64,000 nucleotides of DNA, from NCBI RefSeq assembly GCF_001590925.1, contig NZ_BCTU01000007.1, positions 1 to 64,000 of the forward strand, in the 5' to 3' direction. Positions within the stretch are counted from its first letter, which is position 1. Each line of letters opens with the position of its first letter. The notes below the pieces were generated by a model. The model saw nothing but the letters and a program-made list of their open reading frames with translations, was not told the origin of the DNA and did no database searches. The DNA is from Serratia plymuthica NBRC 102599 (lineage in GTDB: Bacteria > Pseudomonadota > Gammaproteobacteria > Enterobacterales > Enterobacteriaceae). Of this stretch, positions 9,930 through 21,791 are shown piece by piece. The position numbers were made by a program, and so were the translations under genes.

Positions 9930-10603
9930 TGTACGAATTTGACTGGGCATCCATTGTCCCAAGCTTCCCTTACCTGCTGCAAGGGTTGGTCATCACGCTG
10001 AAGATCACCGTGACCGCCATCGTTTTTGGCATCCTCTGGGGAACCATTCTGGCGGTCATGCGTCTGTCGCCCATCAAGCCTATCAGCTGGTTTGCCACAC
10101 TCTACGTCAACCTGTTCCGTTCCGTTCCGCTGGTGATGGTGCTGCTGTGGTTCTACCTGGTGGTTCCAAGCTTATTACAACAAGTTCTGGGGCTATCGCC
10201 GAAAACCGATATTCGCCTGATCTCGGCTATGGTAGCCTTTTCCCTGTTTGAAGCGGCCTATTACTCGGAAATTATCCGCGCAGGCATTATCAGTATTTCC
10301 CGCGGCCAATCTTCCGCCGCGCTGGCGCTGGGCATGACCCACTGGCAGTCGATGAAACTGGTGATCCTGCCGCAGGCGTTCCGCGCCATGGTTCCGCTGC
10401 TGCTGACTCAGGGCATCGTACTGTTCCAGGATACTTCGCTGGTCTACGTGCTGAGCCTGGCCGACTTCTTCCGTACCGCCTCAACCATCGGCGAGCGCGA
10501 CGGCACACAGGTTGAAATGATCCTGTTCGCCGGTTTTGTCTATTTTGTTATCAGTCTCGCCGCCTCGGCGCTGGTAAGCTATTTGAAGAAAAGGACTGTT
10601 TGA
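9929..10603 (+). CDS. gltK: Glutamate/aspartate ABC transporter permease GltK
   Basis: Second membrane subunit, 224 residues, with the permease EAA-like loop ([25 protein letters not shown]). It overlaps gltJ by one base and gltL by one base (TGATG). Confidence 0.95.
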   Translation: MYEFDWASIVPSFPYLLQGLVITLKITVTAIVFGILWGTILAVMRLSPIKPISWFATLYVNLFRSVPLVMVLLWFYLVVPSLLQQVLGLSPKTDIRLISAMVAFSLFEAAYYSEIIRAGIISISRGQSSAALALGMTHWQSMKLVILPQAFRAMVPLLLTQGIVLFQDTSLVYVLSLADFFRTASTIGERDGTQVEMILFAGFVYFVISLAASALVSYLKKRTV

Positions 10604-11328
10604 TGATATCCCTGAAAAATGTTTCTAAGTGGTACGGTCACTTTCAGGTTCTGACCGATTGCACCACCGAAGTGAAAAAAGGCGAGGTGGTGGTAGTCTG
10701 CGGTCCTTCAGGCTCGGGCAAATCCACCCTGATCAAAACCGTCAACGGTCTGGAGCCGATTCAGCAAGGCGATATCCTGGTGAATGGCACGGCCGTCAAC
10801 AACAAGAACACCAACCTGGCGCAGTTGCGTTCCAAAGTGGGCATGGTATTCCAGCACTTTGAGCTGTTCCCGCATCTGTCGATCATCGACAATCTGACGC
10901 TGGCGCAGGTAAAAGTCCTCAAGCGCGACAAGGACGCCTCACGCGAGAAGGGCCTTAAGCTGCTGGAGCGCGTGGGGCTTTCCGCCCATGCCAACAAGTT
11001 CCCTGGGCAACTTTCCGGCGGCCAGCAGCAGCGTGTGGCTATCGCCCGAGCGCTGTGCATGGACCCGATCGCCATGCTGTTCGATGAACCGACCTCCGCG
11101 CTTGATCCGGAAATGATCAACGAAGTGCTGGACGTCATGGTCGAGCTGGCTCAAGAAGGCATGACCATGATGGTGGTGACCCACGAAATGGGCTTTGCCC
11201 GTAAGGTGGCCCACCGGGTGATCTTTATGGACGAAGGCAAAATTGTCGAAGACCGCAACAAAGACGACTTCTTCAACAACCCGGAATCCGAACGCGCAAA
11301 AGACTTCCTGGCCAAGATCCTGCATTGA
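10603..11328 (+). CDS. gltL: Glutamate/aspartate ABC transporter ATPase
   Basis: Cytoplasmic ATPase of 241 residues with Walker [10 protein letters not shown], signature LSGGQQQR, Walker [13 protein letters not shown] and the switch histidine in VVTHEMG. The ATG at 10603 gives the E. coli-like N-terminus [17 protein letters not shown]; a TTG one codon earlier is in frame but would overlap gltK further. Last gene of the operon, followed by a GC-rich hairpin. Confidence 0.96.
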   Translation: MISLKNVSKWYGHFQVLTDCTTEVKKGEVVVVCGPSGSGKSTLIKTVNGLEPIQQGDILVNGTAVNNKNTNLAQLRSKVGMVFQHFELFPHLSIIDNLTLAQVKVLKRDKDASREKGLKLLERVGLSAHANKFPGQLSGGQQQRVAIARALCMDPIAMLFDEPTSALDPEMINEVLDVMVELAQEGMTMMVVTHEMGFARKVAHRVIFMDEGKIVEDRNKDDFFNNPESERAKDFLAKILH

Positions 11329-11340
11329 TTCATTGACACT

Positions 11341-11362
11341 ATGCGCCCCGCCCGGGGCGCAT
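11341..11362 (+). terminator. Hairpin after gltL
   Basis: ATGCGCCCC and GGGGCGCAT arms enclose a GCCC loop 12 bases after the gltL stop. The T run is weak (TCT). Confidence 0.65.
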
Positions 11363-11448
11363 TCTCCGCCCCTATCCCGGCACTAAAAGCGCTTGTTTCT
11401 CCCCTGTTTTGATCCGATGCTCACTGGATAACAACAAAGGAGATAAAC

Positions 11449-12381
11449 ATGCCCCGCCCTATCATTATCGATTGCGACCCCGGCCTGGACGACGCCATTG
11501 CCCTTGCCATGGCGCTGCGCTCGCCGGAACTGGACATCAAGGCCATCACCACTTCCGCCGGCAACCAGACGCCGGAGAAAACCCTGCATAACGCGCTCGG
11601 TCTACTGACGCTGATGAAACGCGAAGATATTCCCGTCGCTGCCGGTGCCGCGGCACCGCTGATGCGCCCGCTGGTGATTGCCGATCATGTCCACGGCAAA
11701 ACCGGTATGGGCAATACCCATCTGCCAACACCAACGATAAAACCGGTCACGCAAACCGCCGTGGAACTGATCGCCGGCCTGCTGCGCACCAGCCCGCAAC
11801 CGATCACTCTGGTGGTCACCGGCCCGATGACCAATATCGCCCTGTTACTGGCCCAGCATGCCGAGCTGAAAGGCAACATCGAGCGTATTGTATTTATGGG
11901 CGGCGGAATGAATGCCGGCAACGCCACGCCGGTGGCGGAATTCAATATCTTTGTCGATCCCGAAGCCGCAGAAATAGTGCTGAAGTCCGGCGTGCCGCTG
12001 ACCATGGCCGGGTTGAACGTTACCCATCAGGCGCTGGTGCTGCCGCAGGATATCGAACGTATCCGCCAGATTAACAATCCGGTGGCACAGGCGGTTGCAG
12101 AGATGCTCGATTTCTATCTGCCGCTGTACCTCAGCCACCCACGCGGGTTGCCGGGCGCCGCGATGCACGATCCCTGCACCATCGCCTGGCTGCTGGCACC
12201 GCAGCTGTTTACTGGCATCGAACGTTGGGTCGGCGTGGAAACCCAAGGGGAATATACCGTCGGCATGACGGTAGTGGATGACTTCCAGCAGAGCGGTAAA
12301 CCGGCCAACGTTGAAGTGCTGACCGGTATTGATCGCGAAGGATTTATCGAACTGCTGATTGAACGCGTGGCGCGTTACTGA
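11449..12381 (+). CDS. rihA: Pyrimidine-specific ribonucleoside hydrolase RihA
   Basis: Hydrolyses the N-glycosidic bond of cytidine and uridine for salvage. The inosine-uridine nucleoside hydrolase fingerprint DCDPGLDD is at residues 8-15, and the calcium-site motif HDPCTIAW occurs near residue 240. Length 310 residues; E. coli RihA has 311 and also sits downstream of gltL. AAAGGAG precedes the ATG. Followed by its own terminator, so probably monocistronic. Confidence 0.93.
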   Translation: MPRPIIIDCDPGLDDAIALAMALRSPELDIKAITTSAGNQTPEKTLHNALGLLTLMKREDIPVAAGAAAPLMRPLVIADHVHGKTGMGNTHLPTPTIKPVTQTAVELIAGLLRTSPQPITLVVTGPMTNIALLLAQHAELKGNIERIVFMGGGMNAGNATPVAEFNIFVDPEAAEIVLKSGVPLTMAGLNVTHQALVLPQDIERIRQINNPVAQAVAEMLDFYLPLYLSHPRGLPGAAMHDPCTIAWLLAPQLFTGIERWVGVETQGEYTVGMTVVDDFQQSGKPANVEVLTGIDREGFIELLIERVARY

Positions 12382-12384
12382 TTG

Positions 12385-12426
12385 GCCGGGGCGTTTACTG
12401 CGCCCCGGCACATTCAATTTTTTTGA
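12385..12426 (+). terminator. Rho-independent terminator after rihA
   Basis: GCCGGGGCG/CGCCCCGGC arms around a seven-base loop, then a T-rich tail ending in seven T. Confidence 0.85.
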
Positions 12427-12508
12427 TTTAACCCAGCGAATTTTTACGCTATCACTGGCTACGGCTTACCTCTAAGATGCCTTATACACCGCATCACTAA
12501 CACCTTAG

Positions 12509-13228
<720 letters not shown>

Positions 13229-13234
13229 TCGTCT

Positions 13235-13272
13235 CCCCTCATCCTGATTTGCCAAGCAAGAAGGATGAGGGG
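13235..13272. terminator. Bidirectional terminator between azoR and ybeL
   Basis: CCCCTCATCC and GGATGAGGGG arms enclose an 18-base loop between convergent genes. The T runs are weak on both sides. Confidence 0.65.
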
Positions 13273-13279
13273 GCAACAC

Positions 13280-13762
13280 TCAAGGTTCGAAGGGCCGACG
13301 CTGGAACTGGTCATGGCCGCACTTAGGGCACAGCGGCAGCACTTCCGGCGTGTAAAACGCCAAATGATGGTGGCACTGCTCGCACACCAGATTGCCCAAC
13401 CCTACCACCTCACCGCTGTGGTAGACGCCGTGATGGCTGACGTCTTTAAACACTTCCCGCCATTCCAACTGGGTTTTGTCCGTAATATCCGCCAGCTCTT
13501 GCCACAGGCTCTCCTTGATAACCCGCATAAAGACGCTGTCGGTAAACTCGCCCTTGCTTTCCTGGTAACTGCGGGCGAACTCTTCCAGGTCGCGCCGTAC
13601 CGCCTGGATCACCTGCTCCACTTCGCCGCGCGTCAATTCACCCGCTTCGTTCAGCCTTTTTTCGGCACCGGCGACCAATTCGTCAATATCACGCTCTCCA
13701 TTTTTCAGGCGTTCGGTCAGAGATGCCACCAATTCGCGGTAATACTGAGCAACCTTGTTCAT
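13280..13762 (-). CDS. ybeL: YbeL family zinc-ribbon protein (DUF1451)
   Basis: A 160-residue cytosolic protein. The N-terminal two-thirds is helical and charged (tandem Glu/Lys/Arg heptad-like stretches, probably coiled coil). The C-terminus has a zinc ribbon with CEQC and CPKC pairs. This is the architecture of E. coli YbeL, which also neighbours leuS. Function unknown. It is divergent from leuS. Confidence 0.9.
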   Translation of the reverse strand: MNKVAQYYRELVASLTERLKNGERDIDELVAGAEKRLNEAGELTRGEVEQVIQAVRRDLEEFARSYQESKGEFTDSVFMRVIKESLWQELADITDKTQLEWREVFKDVSHHGVYHSGEVVGLGNLVCEQCHHHLAFYTPEVLPLCPKCGHDQFQRRPFEP

Positions 13763-14029
13763 ATTCTCTCCTCGATGAACTTACGTGACAGGGCTTATCT
13801 CCCAAAACTATCTCTTATCATTTTAGTCGTAAATTGCTGATGTCACTTGGCAAGACTCGGGCTCCTCAAGATGTGAGTCATATCATGGCGGGGATTTTTT
13901 TAAATGCGCCGAGTCGGGCGCTTGGTGTTGTTGCCGGGAGGTCTTATCAGCTATGCTATGCGGATCTATAAGTACTCAACAGAATGCTACGGATGTAGCT
14001 GTTTTACACCTACAGGACCACCAGCCGCC

Positions 14030-16612
14030 ATGCAAGAGCAATACCGTCCAGAAGACATAGAATCGAACGTACAGCTTCACTGGCAAGAGAAGCAAACTTT
14101 CAAGGTTACCGAAGACGCGAGCAAGGAAAAGTACTACTGCCTATCCATGCTGCCCTACCCATCAGGCCGTCTGCACATGGGACACGTTCGTAACTACACT
14201 ATCGGCGACGTGATCTCGCGCTATCAGCGCATGCTGGGCAAAAACGTGCTGCAGCCGATCGGCTGGGATGCGTTCGGCCTGCCGGCGGAAGGCGCTGCGG
14301 TTAAAAACAACACCGCACCGGCTCCGTGGACCTACGACAACATCGAATACATGAAGAACCAGTTGAAACTGCTGGGCTTCGGCTATGACTGGGATCGCGA
14401 GATCGCCACCTGCGATCCGGATTACTACCGTTGGGAACAGTGGTTCTTCACCAAGCTGTACGAAAAAGGCCTGGTCTACAAGAAAACCTCCGCCGTCAAC
14501 TGGTGCCCGCACGATCTGACCGTGCTGGCCAACGAACAGGTTATCGACGGCTGCTGCTGGCGCTGCGACACCAAGGTCGAGCGTAAAGAGATCCCGCAGT
14601 GGTTCATCAAAATTACCGACTACGCCGATCAGTTGCTCAACGATCTGGATACGCTGGAAAGCTGGCCAGAACAGGTGAAAACCATGCAGCGCAACTGGAT
14701 TGGCCGCTCTGAAGGGGTGGACATCACCTTTGACGTGGCGGGCAGCGACGAGAAGCTGACCGTGTACACCACCCGTCCGGATACCTTCATGGGCGCCACC
14801 TATGTGGCCGTCGCGGCGGGCCACCCGCTGGCGCAACAGGGTGCGGTGAATAACCCGGCGCTGGCTGAATTTATCGAAGAGTGCCGCAATACCAAGGTGG
14901 CCGAAGCCGACATGGCGACGATGGAGAAGAAAGGCATGCCGACCGGCCTGTTCGCCATTCATCCGCTGTCCGGCGAGAAGGTGCCGGTTTGGGTTGCCAA
15001 CTTCGTCTTGATGGAATACGGCACCGGTGCAGTGATGGCGGTTCCGGCTCACGACCAGCGCGATTGGGAGTTCGCCACCAAATATGGCCTGCCGATCAAA
15101 CCGGTGGTGCTGGCGCTCGACGGCAGCCAGCCGGACGTACACGCCGAAGCGATGACCGAAAAAGGCACGCTGTTCAACTCCGGCGAGTTCGATGGCTTGG
15201 ATCACGAAGCCGGTTTCAACGCCATTGCCGACAAACTGGTCGCCATGGGCGTGGGCCAACGCAAGGTCAACTACCGTCTGCGCGACTGGGGCGTGTCCCG
15301 TCAACGTTACTGGGGCGCACCGATCCCGATGGTGACGCTGGAAGACGGCACCGTAATGCCAACCCCGGAAGACCAACTGCCGGTGATCCTGCCGGAAGAC
15401 GTAGTGATGGACGGTATTACCAGCCCGATCAAGGCCGATCCCGAGTGGGCGAAAACCACCGTTAACGGCCAGCCGGCGCTGCGTGAAACCGACACCTTTG
15501 ACACCTTTATGGAGTCTTCCTGGTACTACGCGCGCTACACCTGCCCGCAGTACGACCAGGGCATGCTGGATCCGGCTGCCGCCAACTACTGGCTGCCGGT
15601 CGATCAGTATGTCGGCGGTATCGAACACGCCATCATGCACCTGATGTATTTCCGCTTCTTCCACAAACTGCTGCGCGACGCAGGCATGGTGGATTCCGAC
15701 GAGCCGGCAAAACGCCTGCTGTGTCAGGGCATGGTGCTGGCGGACGCCTTCTATTACACCGGTAACAGCGGCGAGCGCGTCTGGGTTTCCCCGGTCGACG
15801 CCACCGTTGAACGCGACGACAAAGGCCGCATTGTTAAAGCCACCGATCCACAAGGCCGCGAACTGGTCTATGCTGGCATGAGCAAAATGTCGAAGTCGAA
15901 GAACAACGGCATCGACCCGCAAGTGATGGTCGAGAAATACGGCGCGGATACCGTGCGTCTGTTCATGATGTTCGCCTCGCCGGCAGAAATGACGCTGGAA
16001 TGGCAGGAATCCGGTGTGGAAGGGGCAAACCGCTTCCTGAAACGTGTTTGGAAACTGGCCTACGAACACCTTGAGAAAGGCGCTGTCCAGCCGCTGAACA
16101 TCGCGGCGCTGAACGAAGATCAGAAAGCGCTGCGCCGTGATCTGCACAAAACCATCGCCAAAGTGACCGATGATATTGGTCGTCGTCAGACCTTCAACAC
16201 CGCCATTGCGGCCGTGATGGAGCTGATGAACAAACTGGCCCGCGCACCGCAGGACAGCGAGCAGGATCGCGCTCTGCTGCAAGAAGCGTTGCTGTCCGTC
16301 GTTCGTATGCTGTATCCGTTTACCCCGCACGTTTGCTTCTCGCTGTGGCAGGCGTTGGGCGGCGAAGGCGATGTGGATACCGCAGCCTGGCCACAGGCTG
16401 ACGAGCAGGCGATGGTCGAAGACTCCAAGCTGGTCGTGGTACAGGTAAACGGCAAAGTTCGCGCTAAAATCACTGTGGCAGCAGATGCAACCGAAGAGCA
16501 GGTACGTGCGCGTGCCGCCGAGGAACATCTGGTCGCTAAATATCTGGACGGGGTTACGGTTCGTAAAGTGATCTATGTTCCGGGCAAATTGCTTAACCTG
16601 GTTGTGGGTTAA
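14030..16612 (+). CDS. leuS: Leucyl-tRNA synthetase
   Basis: Class I aminoacyl-tRNA synthetase, 860 residues as in E. coli. The HIGH-type motif is PSGRLHMGH (near residue 42) and the KMSKS motif is intact in [11 protein letters not shown]. The editing (CP1) domain with TTRPDTFMG lies in between, and the C-terminal tRNA-binding domain ends LLNLVVG. The start is the ATG at 14030 ([11 protein letters not shown]), identical in style to E. coli; the open frame continues 42 codons upstream without family similarity. About 230 bases separate it from ybeL and must hold its promoter; I saw no T-box or other riboswitch there. First gene of leuS-lptE-holA-nadD. Confidence 0.98.
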   Translation: MQEQYRPEDIESNVQLHWQEKQTFKVTEDASKEKYYCLSMLPYPSGRLHMGHVRNYTIGDVISRYQRMLGKNVLQPIGWDAFGLPAEGAAVKNNTAPAPWTYDNIEYMKNQLKLLGFGYDWDREIATCDPDYYRWEQWFFTKLYEKGLVYKKTSAVNWCPHDLTVLANEQVIDGCCWRCDTKVERKEIPQWFIKITDYADQLLNDLDTLESWPEQVKTMQRNWIGRSEGVDITFDVAGSDEKLTVYTTRPDTFMGATYVAVAAGHPLAQQGAVNNPALAEFIEECRNTKVAEADMATMEKKGMPTGLFAIHPLSGEKVPVWVANFVLMEYGTGAVMAVPAHDQRDWEFATKYGLPIKPVVLALDGSQPDVHAEAMTEKGTLFNSGEFDGLDHEAGFNAIADKLVAMGVGQRKVNYRLRDWGVSRQRYWGAPIPMVTLEDGTVMPTPEDQLPVILPEDVVMDGITSPIKADPEWAKTTVNGQPALRETDTFDTFMESSWYYARYTCPQYDQGMLDPAAANYWLPVDQYVGGIEHAIMHLMYFRFFHKLLRDAGMVDSDEPAKRLLCQGMVLADAFYYTGNSGERVWVSPVDATVERDDKGRIVKATDPQGRELVYAGMSKMSKSKNNGIDPQVMVEKYGADTVRLFMMFASPAEMTLEWQESGVEGANRFLKRVWKLAYEHLEKGAVQPLNIAALNEDQKALRRDLHKTIAKVTDDIGRRQTFNTAIAAVMELMNKLARAPQDSEQDRALLQEALLSVVRMLYPFTPHVCFSLWQALGGEGDVDTAAWPQADEQAMVEDSKLVVVQVNGKVRAKITVAADATEEQVRARAAEEHLVAKYLDGVTVRKVIYVPGKLLNLVVG

Positions 16613-16626
16613 CACAAGGAGGAGTT

Positions 16627-17187
16627 GTGCGACATCGTATTCTGACGCTGTTGCTGGGGTTGGCGGTGCTGGTCACCGCCGGCTGCGGTTTTCACCTGCG
16701 TGGTACCACGCAGGTCCCCTCGGAAATGAAAACGCTGATACTGGACAGTGGGGATCCTTACGGTCCGCTGGCCCGCGCAGTGCGTGAGCAATTGCGTCTG
16801 AACGACGTGACTATCGTCAAAGATCCGAAACGTAAGGATATTCCTTCCCTGCGTCTCGTCGGTTCCAGCGAAAGCCAAGACACCGCCTCGATCTTCCGGG
16901 ACGGCAAAACCGCTGAGTATCAGATGGTGCTGACCGTTCAAGCGCAGGTCCTGATCCCGGGTCATGATCTGTATCCGCTGAACGTGAAAGTCTTCCGTTC
17001 GTTCTTCGACAACCCGCTGACCGCGCTGGCAAAAGACTCCGAACAGGACATTATTCGCCAGGAAATGCGTGAGCAGGCCGCCCAGCAACTGGTCCGCAAA
17101 CTGTTGACGGTGCATGCGGCGGAAGAACAAACCCAGCAAAAAGCTGCCGCCGCCGGTGAAAAAGCGGAAAGTCTCCCAGCGCAATGA
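16627..17187 (+). CDS. lptE: LPS-assembly lipoprotein LptE
   Basis: Outer-membrane lipoprotein that plugs and supports LptD in LPS export. GTG start with an excellent AAGGAGGAG site. The signal peptide ends in a lipobox (VTAGC), placing the lipidated cysteine near residue 21. The sequence [28 protein letters not shown] matches the family. Length 186 residues; the Ala/Gln-rich C-terminal tail is variable in this family. It overlaps holA by four bases (ATGA). Confidence 0.95.
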   Translation: MRHRILTLLLGLAVLVTAGCGFHLRGTTQVPSEMKTLILDSGDPYGPLARAVREQLRLNDVTIVKDPKRKDIPSLRLVGSSESQDTASIFRDGKTAEYQMVLTVQAQVLIPGHDLYPLNVKVFRSFFDNPLTALAKDSEQDIIRQEMREQAAQQLVRKLLTVHAAEEQTQQKAAAAGEKAESLPAQ

Positions 17188-18218
17188 TCCGTATTTATCC
17201 TGAACAACTTGCCGCGCAGCTCCGAGAGGGGCTGCGCGCTTGTTATTTATTGAGTGGCAATGAGCCGTTATTGCTGCAGGAAAGCCAGGATCTGATCCGG
17301 CAGGCCGCGCAACAACAGCAGTTCACCGAGCACTACAGCATTTCTCTCGACGCCCATACCGACTGGGACGCCATTTTCAGCATCTGCCAGGCCATGAGCC
17401 TGTTCGCCAGCCGCCAGACCCTGCTGCTTATCTTCCCGGATAACGGCCCGACGGCCCCGCTCGGCGAGCAACTGATCAAGCTGGCGGCGCTGCTGCATGA
17501 CGACATTTTGCTGATGCTGCGCGGCCCTCGCCTGACCAAAGCGCAGGAAAACAGCGCCTGGTTCAAAGCGCTTAGCCCAAATGGCGCTTACGTCAGTTGC
17601 CAGACGCCGGAACAAGCGCAGTTACCCCGCTGGGTGGCACAGCGCGCCAAAACCATGAAGCTCGAGCTGGACGATGCGGCCAACCAGTTGCTGTGCTATT
17701 GCTACGAAGGCAACCTGCTGGCGCTGTCGCAGGCGCTGGAAAGGCTGTCGCTGTTGCATCCGGACGGTAAACTCACGCTGCCACGCGTTGAACTGGCGGT
17801 GAACGACGCCGCTCACTTTACGCCATTTCATTGGCTGGACGCCCTGCTGGCGGGCAAAAGCAAACGCGCCTGGCACATTCTGCAGCAAATGCAGCAGGAA
17901 GATGTAGAACCGGTGATCCTGTTGCGCACCCTGCAACGCGAGCTGCTGCAACTGCTCAACCTGCAACGCCGCATGGCATCCGTACCGCTGCGCACGCTGT
18001 TCGATCAATACAAGGTCTGGCAAAACCGCCGTAACCTGGTGACGCAGGCCCTGCAGCGGCTGTCCGGTGCTCAATTGCAGCAGGCGGTTCATCTGCTGAC
18101 GCAAATTGAGATCACCCTGAAGCAGGATTACGGTCAGTCGGTATGGCCGGAACTGGAAACCCTGTCTATGCTGCTGTGCGGCAAACCCCTGGCCACGAGT
18201 TTTTCAGATGCCCACTAA
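17184..18218 (+). CDS. holA: DNA polymerase III subunit delta
   Basis: The clamp-loader delta subunit, which opens the beta sliding clamp. The 344 residues are close to E. coli HolA (343), with conserved N-terminus [13 protein letters not shown] and the beta-binding segment [17 protein letters not shown]. Overlaps lptE at its start and nadD at its end. Confidence 0.96.
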   Translation: MIRIYPEQLAAQLREGLRACYLLSGNEPLLLQESQDLIRQAAQQQQFTEHYSISLDAHTDWDAIFSICQAMSLFASRQTLLLIFPDNGPTAPLGEQLIKLAALLHDDILLMLRGPRLTKAQENSAWFKALSPNGAYVSCQTPEQAQLPRWVAQRAKTMKLELDDAANQLLCYCYEGNLLALSQALERLSLLHPDGKLTLPRVELAVNDAAHFTPFHWLDALLAGKSKRAWHILQQMQQEDVEPVILLRTLQRELLQLLNLQRRMASVPLRTLFDQYKVWQNRRNLVTQALQRLSGAQLQQAVHLLTQIEITLKQDYGQSVWPELETLSMLLCGKPLATSFSDAH

Positions 18219-18870
18219 TCCGCAAAGCGCGACAATCCTGCATGCCCTGTTCGGCGGCACCTTTGATCCTATCCATTACGGCCATTTGCGGCCGGTGGAA
18301 GCGCTGGCCGCAGAAGTCGGTCTGAACCAGGTTACGCTGCTGCCAAACCACGTCCCCCCACACCGTCCGCAGCCTGAGGCCAATGCCCAACAACGGTTGA
18401 AGATGGTTGAGCTGGCGATCGCCAATAACCCGCTGTTCGCCGTTGACGATCGTGAACTGCACCGCACCACGCCGTCCTATACCATTGAAACGCTGGAAAC
18501 CCTTCGTAAAGAACGTGGCCCCGCGTTGCCATTGGCCTTTATTATTGGCCAGGATTCTCTGCTGACGCTGCACAAGTGGCACCGCTGGCAGGCATTGCTG
18601 GATGTCTGCCATCTGTTGGTGCTGGCCCGCCCTGGCTACAATGACCAAATGGATACGCCGGAACTGCAACAGTGGCTGGAGCGTCATCGGGTCACCGACG
18701 CCGCGCTGCTCAGCCAACGGCCGCAGGGACATATTTACCTGGCCGACACGCCGCAGTTGGAAATTTCCGCCACGGAAATCCGCCAGCGCCGCCATCAGGG
18801 CCTCAGCTGTGACGACCTGTTGCCGCGTTCGGTGCAGCGCTATATCGAGTTACAGGGTTTATATCGCTAG
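18208..18870 (+). CDS. nadD: Nicotinate-nucleotide adenylyltransferase
   Basis: Converts nicotinate mononucleotide and ATP to deamido-NAD. The nucleotidyltransferase motif [11 protein letters not shown] lies at residues 15-25 and the second motif ISATEIR near residue 190. The protein has 220 residues; the E. coli enzyme (213) starts closer to the motif. The ATG at 18208 is inside holA. E. coli has cobC next; here rsfS follows after 187 bases instead. Confidence 0.95.
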   Translation: MPTNPQSATILHALFGGTFDPIHYGHLRPVEALAAEVGLNQVTLLPNHVPPHRPQPEANAQQRLKMVELAIANNPLFAVDDRELHRTTPSYTIETLETLRKERGPALPLAFIIGQDSLLTLHKWHRWQALLDVCHLLVLARPGYNDQMDTPELQQWLERHRVTDAALLSQRPQGHIYLADTPQLEISATEIRQRRHQGLSCDDLLPRSVQRYIELQGLYR

Positions 18871-18884
18871 CCGGAGTCGCGTGA

Positions 18885-18890
18885 TATACT
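18885..18890 (+). promoter_or_regulatory. Candidate extended -10 promoter of rsfS
   Basis: TGATATACT contains an extended -10 (TG, one base, TATACT) in the 187-base gap before rsfS. No good -35 hexamer is seen. Confidence 0.4.
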
Positions 18891-19057
18891 GCGCCGCTAT
18901 TTTTCAGGTATTCGCTGAAAACCCCGGAAACCTTAGCTGCCGGGCAATTATCAGCTGGCTTTCAGCGGCATCCTGCCGACATTATCATTGATTCAGGCCG
19001 CATGCGGGCATTTGCCTGCCGCAGTCGAACAAACAGAACACACCCGAGGGGGAACCT

Positions 19058-19375
19058 TTGCAAGGTAAAGCGCTCCAAGATTTCGTCATCGATAAAATCG
19101 ATGACCTGAAAGGCCAAGACATTATCGCTCTGGATGTACAGGGCAAATCCAGCATCACCGATTGCATGATCATCTGCACCGGGACCTCTACCCGCCACGT
19201 GATGTCGATCGCCAACCACGTAGTGCAGGAAGCCCGCTCCGCAGGGATGGAACTGTATGGCATGAAAGGTCAGGAAGCCTCCGACTGGGTCGTGGTCGAT
19301 TTGGGCGATGTGATCGTACATATCATGCAGGAAGAAAGCCGTCAGCTGTATGAGCTGGAAAAACTCTGGAGCTAA
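19058..19375 (+). CDS. rsfS: Ribosome silencing factor RsfS
   Basis: Binds ribosomal protein L14 (uL14) and blocks subunit joining when nutrients fall. The 105 residues align end to end with E. coli RsfS ([20 protein letters not shown]). Start is TTG, as I recall for E. coli, with GAGGGGGAA upstream. It lies three bases before rlmH, giving a tight rsfS-rlmH pair. Confidence 0.96.
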   Translation: MQGKALQDFVIDKIDDLKGQDIIALDVQGKSSITDCMIICTGTSTRHVMSIANHVVQEARSAGMELYGMKGQEASDWVVVDLGDVIVHIMQEESRQLYELEKLWS

Positions 19376-19378
19376 GCG

Positions 19379-19849
19379 GTGAAACTGCAACTGGTAGCGG
19401 TCGGCACTAAGATGCCAGACTGGGTGCAGACCGGATTTATGGATTATCTGCATCGTTTTCCGAAAGACATGCCGTTTGAGCTGACCGAAATCCCGGCAGG
19501 CAAGCGCGGCAAGAATGCCGACATCAAACGCATTCTGGAAAAGGAAGGCGAGCAGATGCTGGCTGCGGTGGGCAAAGGCAACCGCATTGTCACGCTGGAT
19601 ATCCCCGGTACGCCGTGGGAAACGCCGCAGTTGGCGCAACAGCTCGAACGCTGGAAGCAGGATGGCCGCAACGTCAGCCTGCTGATTGGCGGCCCTGAAG
19701 GGCTGGCACCGGCCTGCAAAGCCGCTGCCGAACAAAGCTGGTCGCTCTCGCCATTGACCTTGCCGCATCCTTTAGTGCGCGTATTGGTGGCTGAAAGCCT
19801 CTATCGCGCCTGGAGTATTACAACAAATCATCCTTACCACCGGGAATAA
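19379..19849 (+). CDS. rlmH: 23S rRNA (pseudouridine-1915-N3)-methyltransferase RlmH
   Basis: SPOUT-class methyltransferase, 156 residues, GTG start. The SAM-binding knot is visible in LLIGGPEGL and [20 protein letters not shown], and the C-terminus NHPYHRE is invariant in the family. It is followed after 38 bases by mrdA. Confidence 0.97.
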   Translation: MKLQLVAVGTKMPDWVQTGFMDYLHRFPKDMPFELTEIPAGKRGKNADIKRILEKEGEQMLAAVGKGNRIVTLDIPGTPWETPQLAQQLERWKQDGRNVSLLIGGPEGLAPACKAAAEQSWSLSPLTLPHPLVRVLVAESLYRAWSITTNHPYHRE

Positions 19850-19887
19850 CCGGTGGTGACAGTGACAGAGTGAAATAAAGCAGCGGG

Positions 19888-21783
19888 ATGAAAATAGAAC
19901 GTAACCCTTTTCGCGACTATACGGCTGAATCTGCCCTGTTTGTACGCCGCGCCCTGGTGGCGTTTTTGGTCATTCTGGTGCTGAGCGGCACCCTGATCGC
20001 CAATCTGTATAATCTGCAAATTGTCCGCGTTGAGGATTACCGCACCCGTTCCAACGAAAACCGCATCAAGCTGGTGCCTATCGCCCCCAGCCGCGGCATT
20101 ATTTACGATCGTAACGGCACCCCGCTGGCGCTCAACCGCACTATCTATCAGTTGGAGCTGATGCCGGAAAAGATCGACGATCTGAAAGCGACGCTGCAGG
20201 CGCTGCGTCCGGTGGTTGATCTGACCGACGACGACATCACCAACTTCGAGAAAGAGCGCAAGCGCTCACGCCGTTTCGTCTCCATCCCGGTGAAAACCGC
20301 ACTGAACGAAGTGCAGGTCGCCCGCTTTGCGGTCAATCAGTTCCGCTTCCCTGGCGTGGAAGTGAAAGGCTACCAGCGCCGCTATTATCCTTATGGTTCC
20401 GCCCTCACTCACGTCACCGGTTACGTCTCGAAGATCAACGATCGCGACGTCGAGCGGTTGGACAAAGACGGCAAGCTGGCGAACTACGCCGCCACCCACG
20501 ATATCGGCAAGCTGGGTATCGAGCGCTATTACGAAGACACCCTGCATGGCAAAACCGGCTACGAAGAGGTCGAGGTCAACAACCGCGGTCGGGTAATCCG
20601 TCAGTTGCACGAGCAGCCACCTTCCGCCGGCCAGGACGTTTACCTGACGCTGGATCTCAACCTGCAACGCTATATCGAGCAATTGCTGGTGGGCAGTCGG
20701 GCGGCAGTGGTGGTGAGCGATCCGCGCACCGGCGGCATTCTGGCGATGGTCTCCAACCCCAGCTATGACCCGAACCTGTTCGTGGACGGCATCTCCAACA
20801 AGGATTACCAGGGGCTGTTGAACGATCCTAACCGGCCACTGATCAACCGTGCCACGCAAGGGGTTTACCCGCCGGCGTCAACGGTGAAACCCTATATTTC
20901 CGTCTCGGCGCTCAGCGCCGGGGTGATCACCAAAAACACCATAGTGTTCGATCCCGGCTGGTGGCAGTTGCCCGGTTCGGAAAAACGCTTTCGCGACTGG
21001 AAAAAATGGGGCCACGGCCGCCTGAACGTCACCAAAGCGCTGGAAGAATCGGCAGATACCTTCTTCTATCAGGTGGCGTACGACATGGGCATCGATCGCC
21101 TGTCGACCTGGTTGACCAAGTTTGGCTACGGCCAGTACACCGGCATCGATCTTTCCGAAGAACGTTCCGGCCTGATGCCGACCCGCGACTGGAAATTCAA
21201 ACGCTATAAAAAACCCTGGTATCAGGGCGACACCATTCCGGTGGGCATCGGTCAGGGCTACTGGACGGCAACGCCGATCCAGATGTCCAAGGCGCTGAAT
21301 ACCCTGATTAACGACGGCAACGTCAAAACGCCGCATCTGATGCAGAGCACCCGAATCAACGGTGCGCTGGTGCCGTTCCGTCAGGAAGAGAACACGCAGA
21401 TCGGCGATATTCATTCCGGCTTCTGGGAAATTGCCAAAGACGGCATGTATGGTGTCGCCAACCGCCCTAACGGGACGGCGCGTAAGTACTTCGCGGATGC
21501 ACCCTACAAAGCCGCGGCAAAATCGGGTACCGCACAGGTATTCGGCTACGAAACCTATAACGCCCACAAACTCGCAGAGCATCTGCGTGACCACAAACTG
21601 ATGACCGCCTTTGCGCCGTACAACAATCCAACGGTGTCGGTCGCCATCATTTTGGAAAACGGCGGTTCCGGTCCGGCGGTCGGGACGATTACCCGTCAGA
21701 TCCTCGACCATATCCTGCTGGGCGACAACAATACGCAATTACCCTCCGAGGCTCCACTGCCGCCTGGTGTAGAAGGTGATTAA
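19888..21783 (+). CDS. mrdA: Penicillin-binding protein 2 (elongasome transpeptidase)
   Basis: Class B PBP that cross-links peptidoglycan during cell elongation. It has a cytoplasmic N-terminus, one membrane helix (about residues 20-42), a dimerisation/pedestal domain, then the transpeptidase with the SxxK serine S331 (PPASTVKP), SxD-type SAD (EESADTFF) and KSGT (AAKSGTAQ). Length 631 residues (E. coli 633). It is followed by mrdB after eight bases. Confidence 0.97.
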   Translation: MKIERNPFRDYTAESALFVRRALVAFLVILVLSGTLIANLYNLQIVRVEDYRTRSNENRIKLVPIAPSRGIIYDRNGTPLALNRTIYQLELMPEKIDDLKATLQALRPVVDLTDDDITNFEKERKRSRRFVSIPVKTALNEVQVARFAVNQFRFPGVEVKGYQRRYYPYGSALTHVTGYVSKINDRDVERLDKDGKLANYAATHDIGKLGIERYYEDTLHGKTGYEEVEVNNRGRVIRQLHEQPPSAGQDVYLTLDLNLQRYIEQLLVGSRAAVVVSDPRTGGILAMVSNPSYDPNLFVDGISNKDYQGLLNDPNRPLINRATQGVYPPASTVKPYISVSALSAGVITKNTIVFDPGWWQLPGSEKRFRDWKKWGHGRLNVTKALEESADTFFYQVAYDMGIDRLSTWLTKFGYGQYTGIDLSEERSGLMPTRDWKFKRYKKPWYQGDTIPVGIGQGYWTATPIQMSKALNTLINDGNVKTPHLMQSTRINGALVPFRQEENTQIGDIHSGFWEIAKDGMYGVANRPNGTARKYFADAPYKAAAKSGTAQVFGYETYNAHKLAEHLRDHKLMTAFAPYNNPTVSVAIILENGGSGPAVGTITRQILDHILLGDNNTQLPSEAPLPPGVEGD

Positions 21784-21791
21784 GGTAGAAC

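Noticed and set aside
13904-14029. N-terminal extension of the leuS frame
   Set aside because: The 42 extra codons are Cys-rich and unlike LeuS; the 14030 start matches E. coli.
13799-14029. T-box or amino-acid attenuator before leuS
   Set aside because: No leucine-rich leader peptide, specifier loop or terminator/antiterminator pair could be drawn.
14162-16615. 817-codon frame opposite leuS
   Set aside because: Long antisense frames opposite GC-rich, codon-biased genes are common; no domains or ribosome site were recognised.
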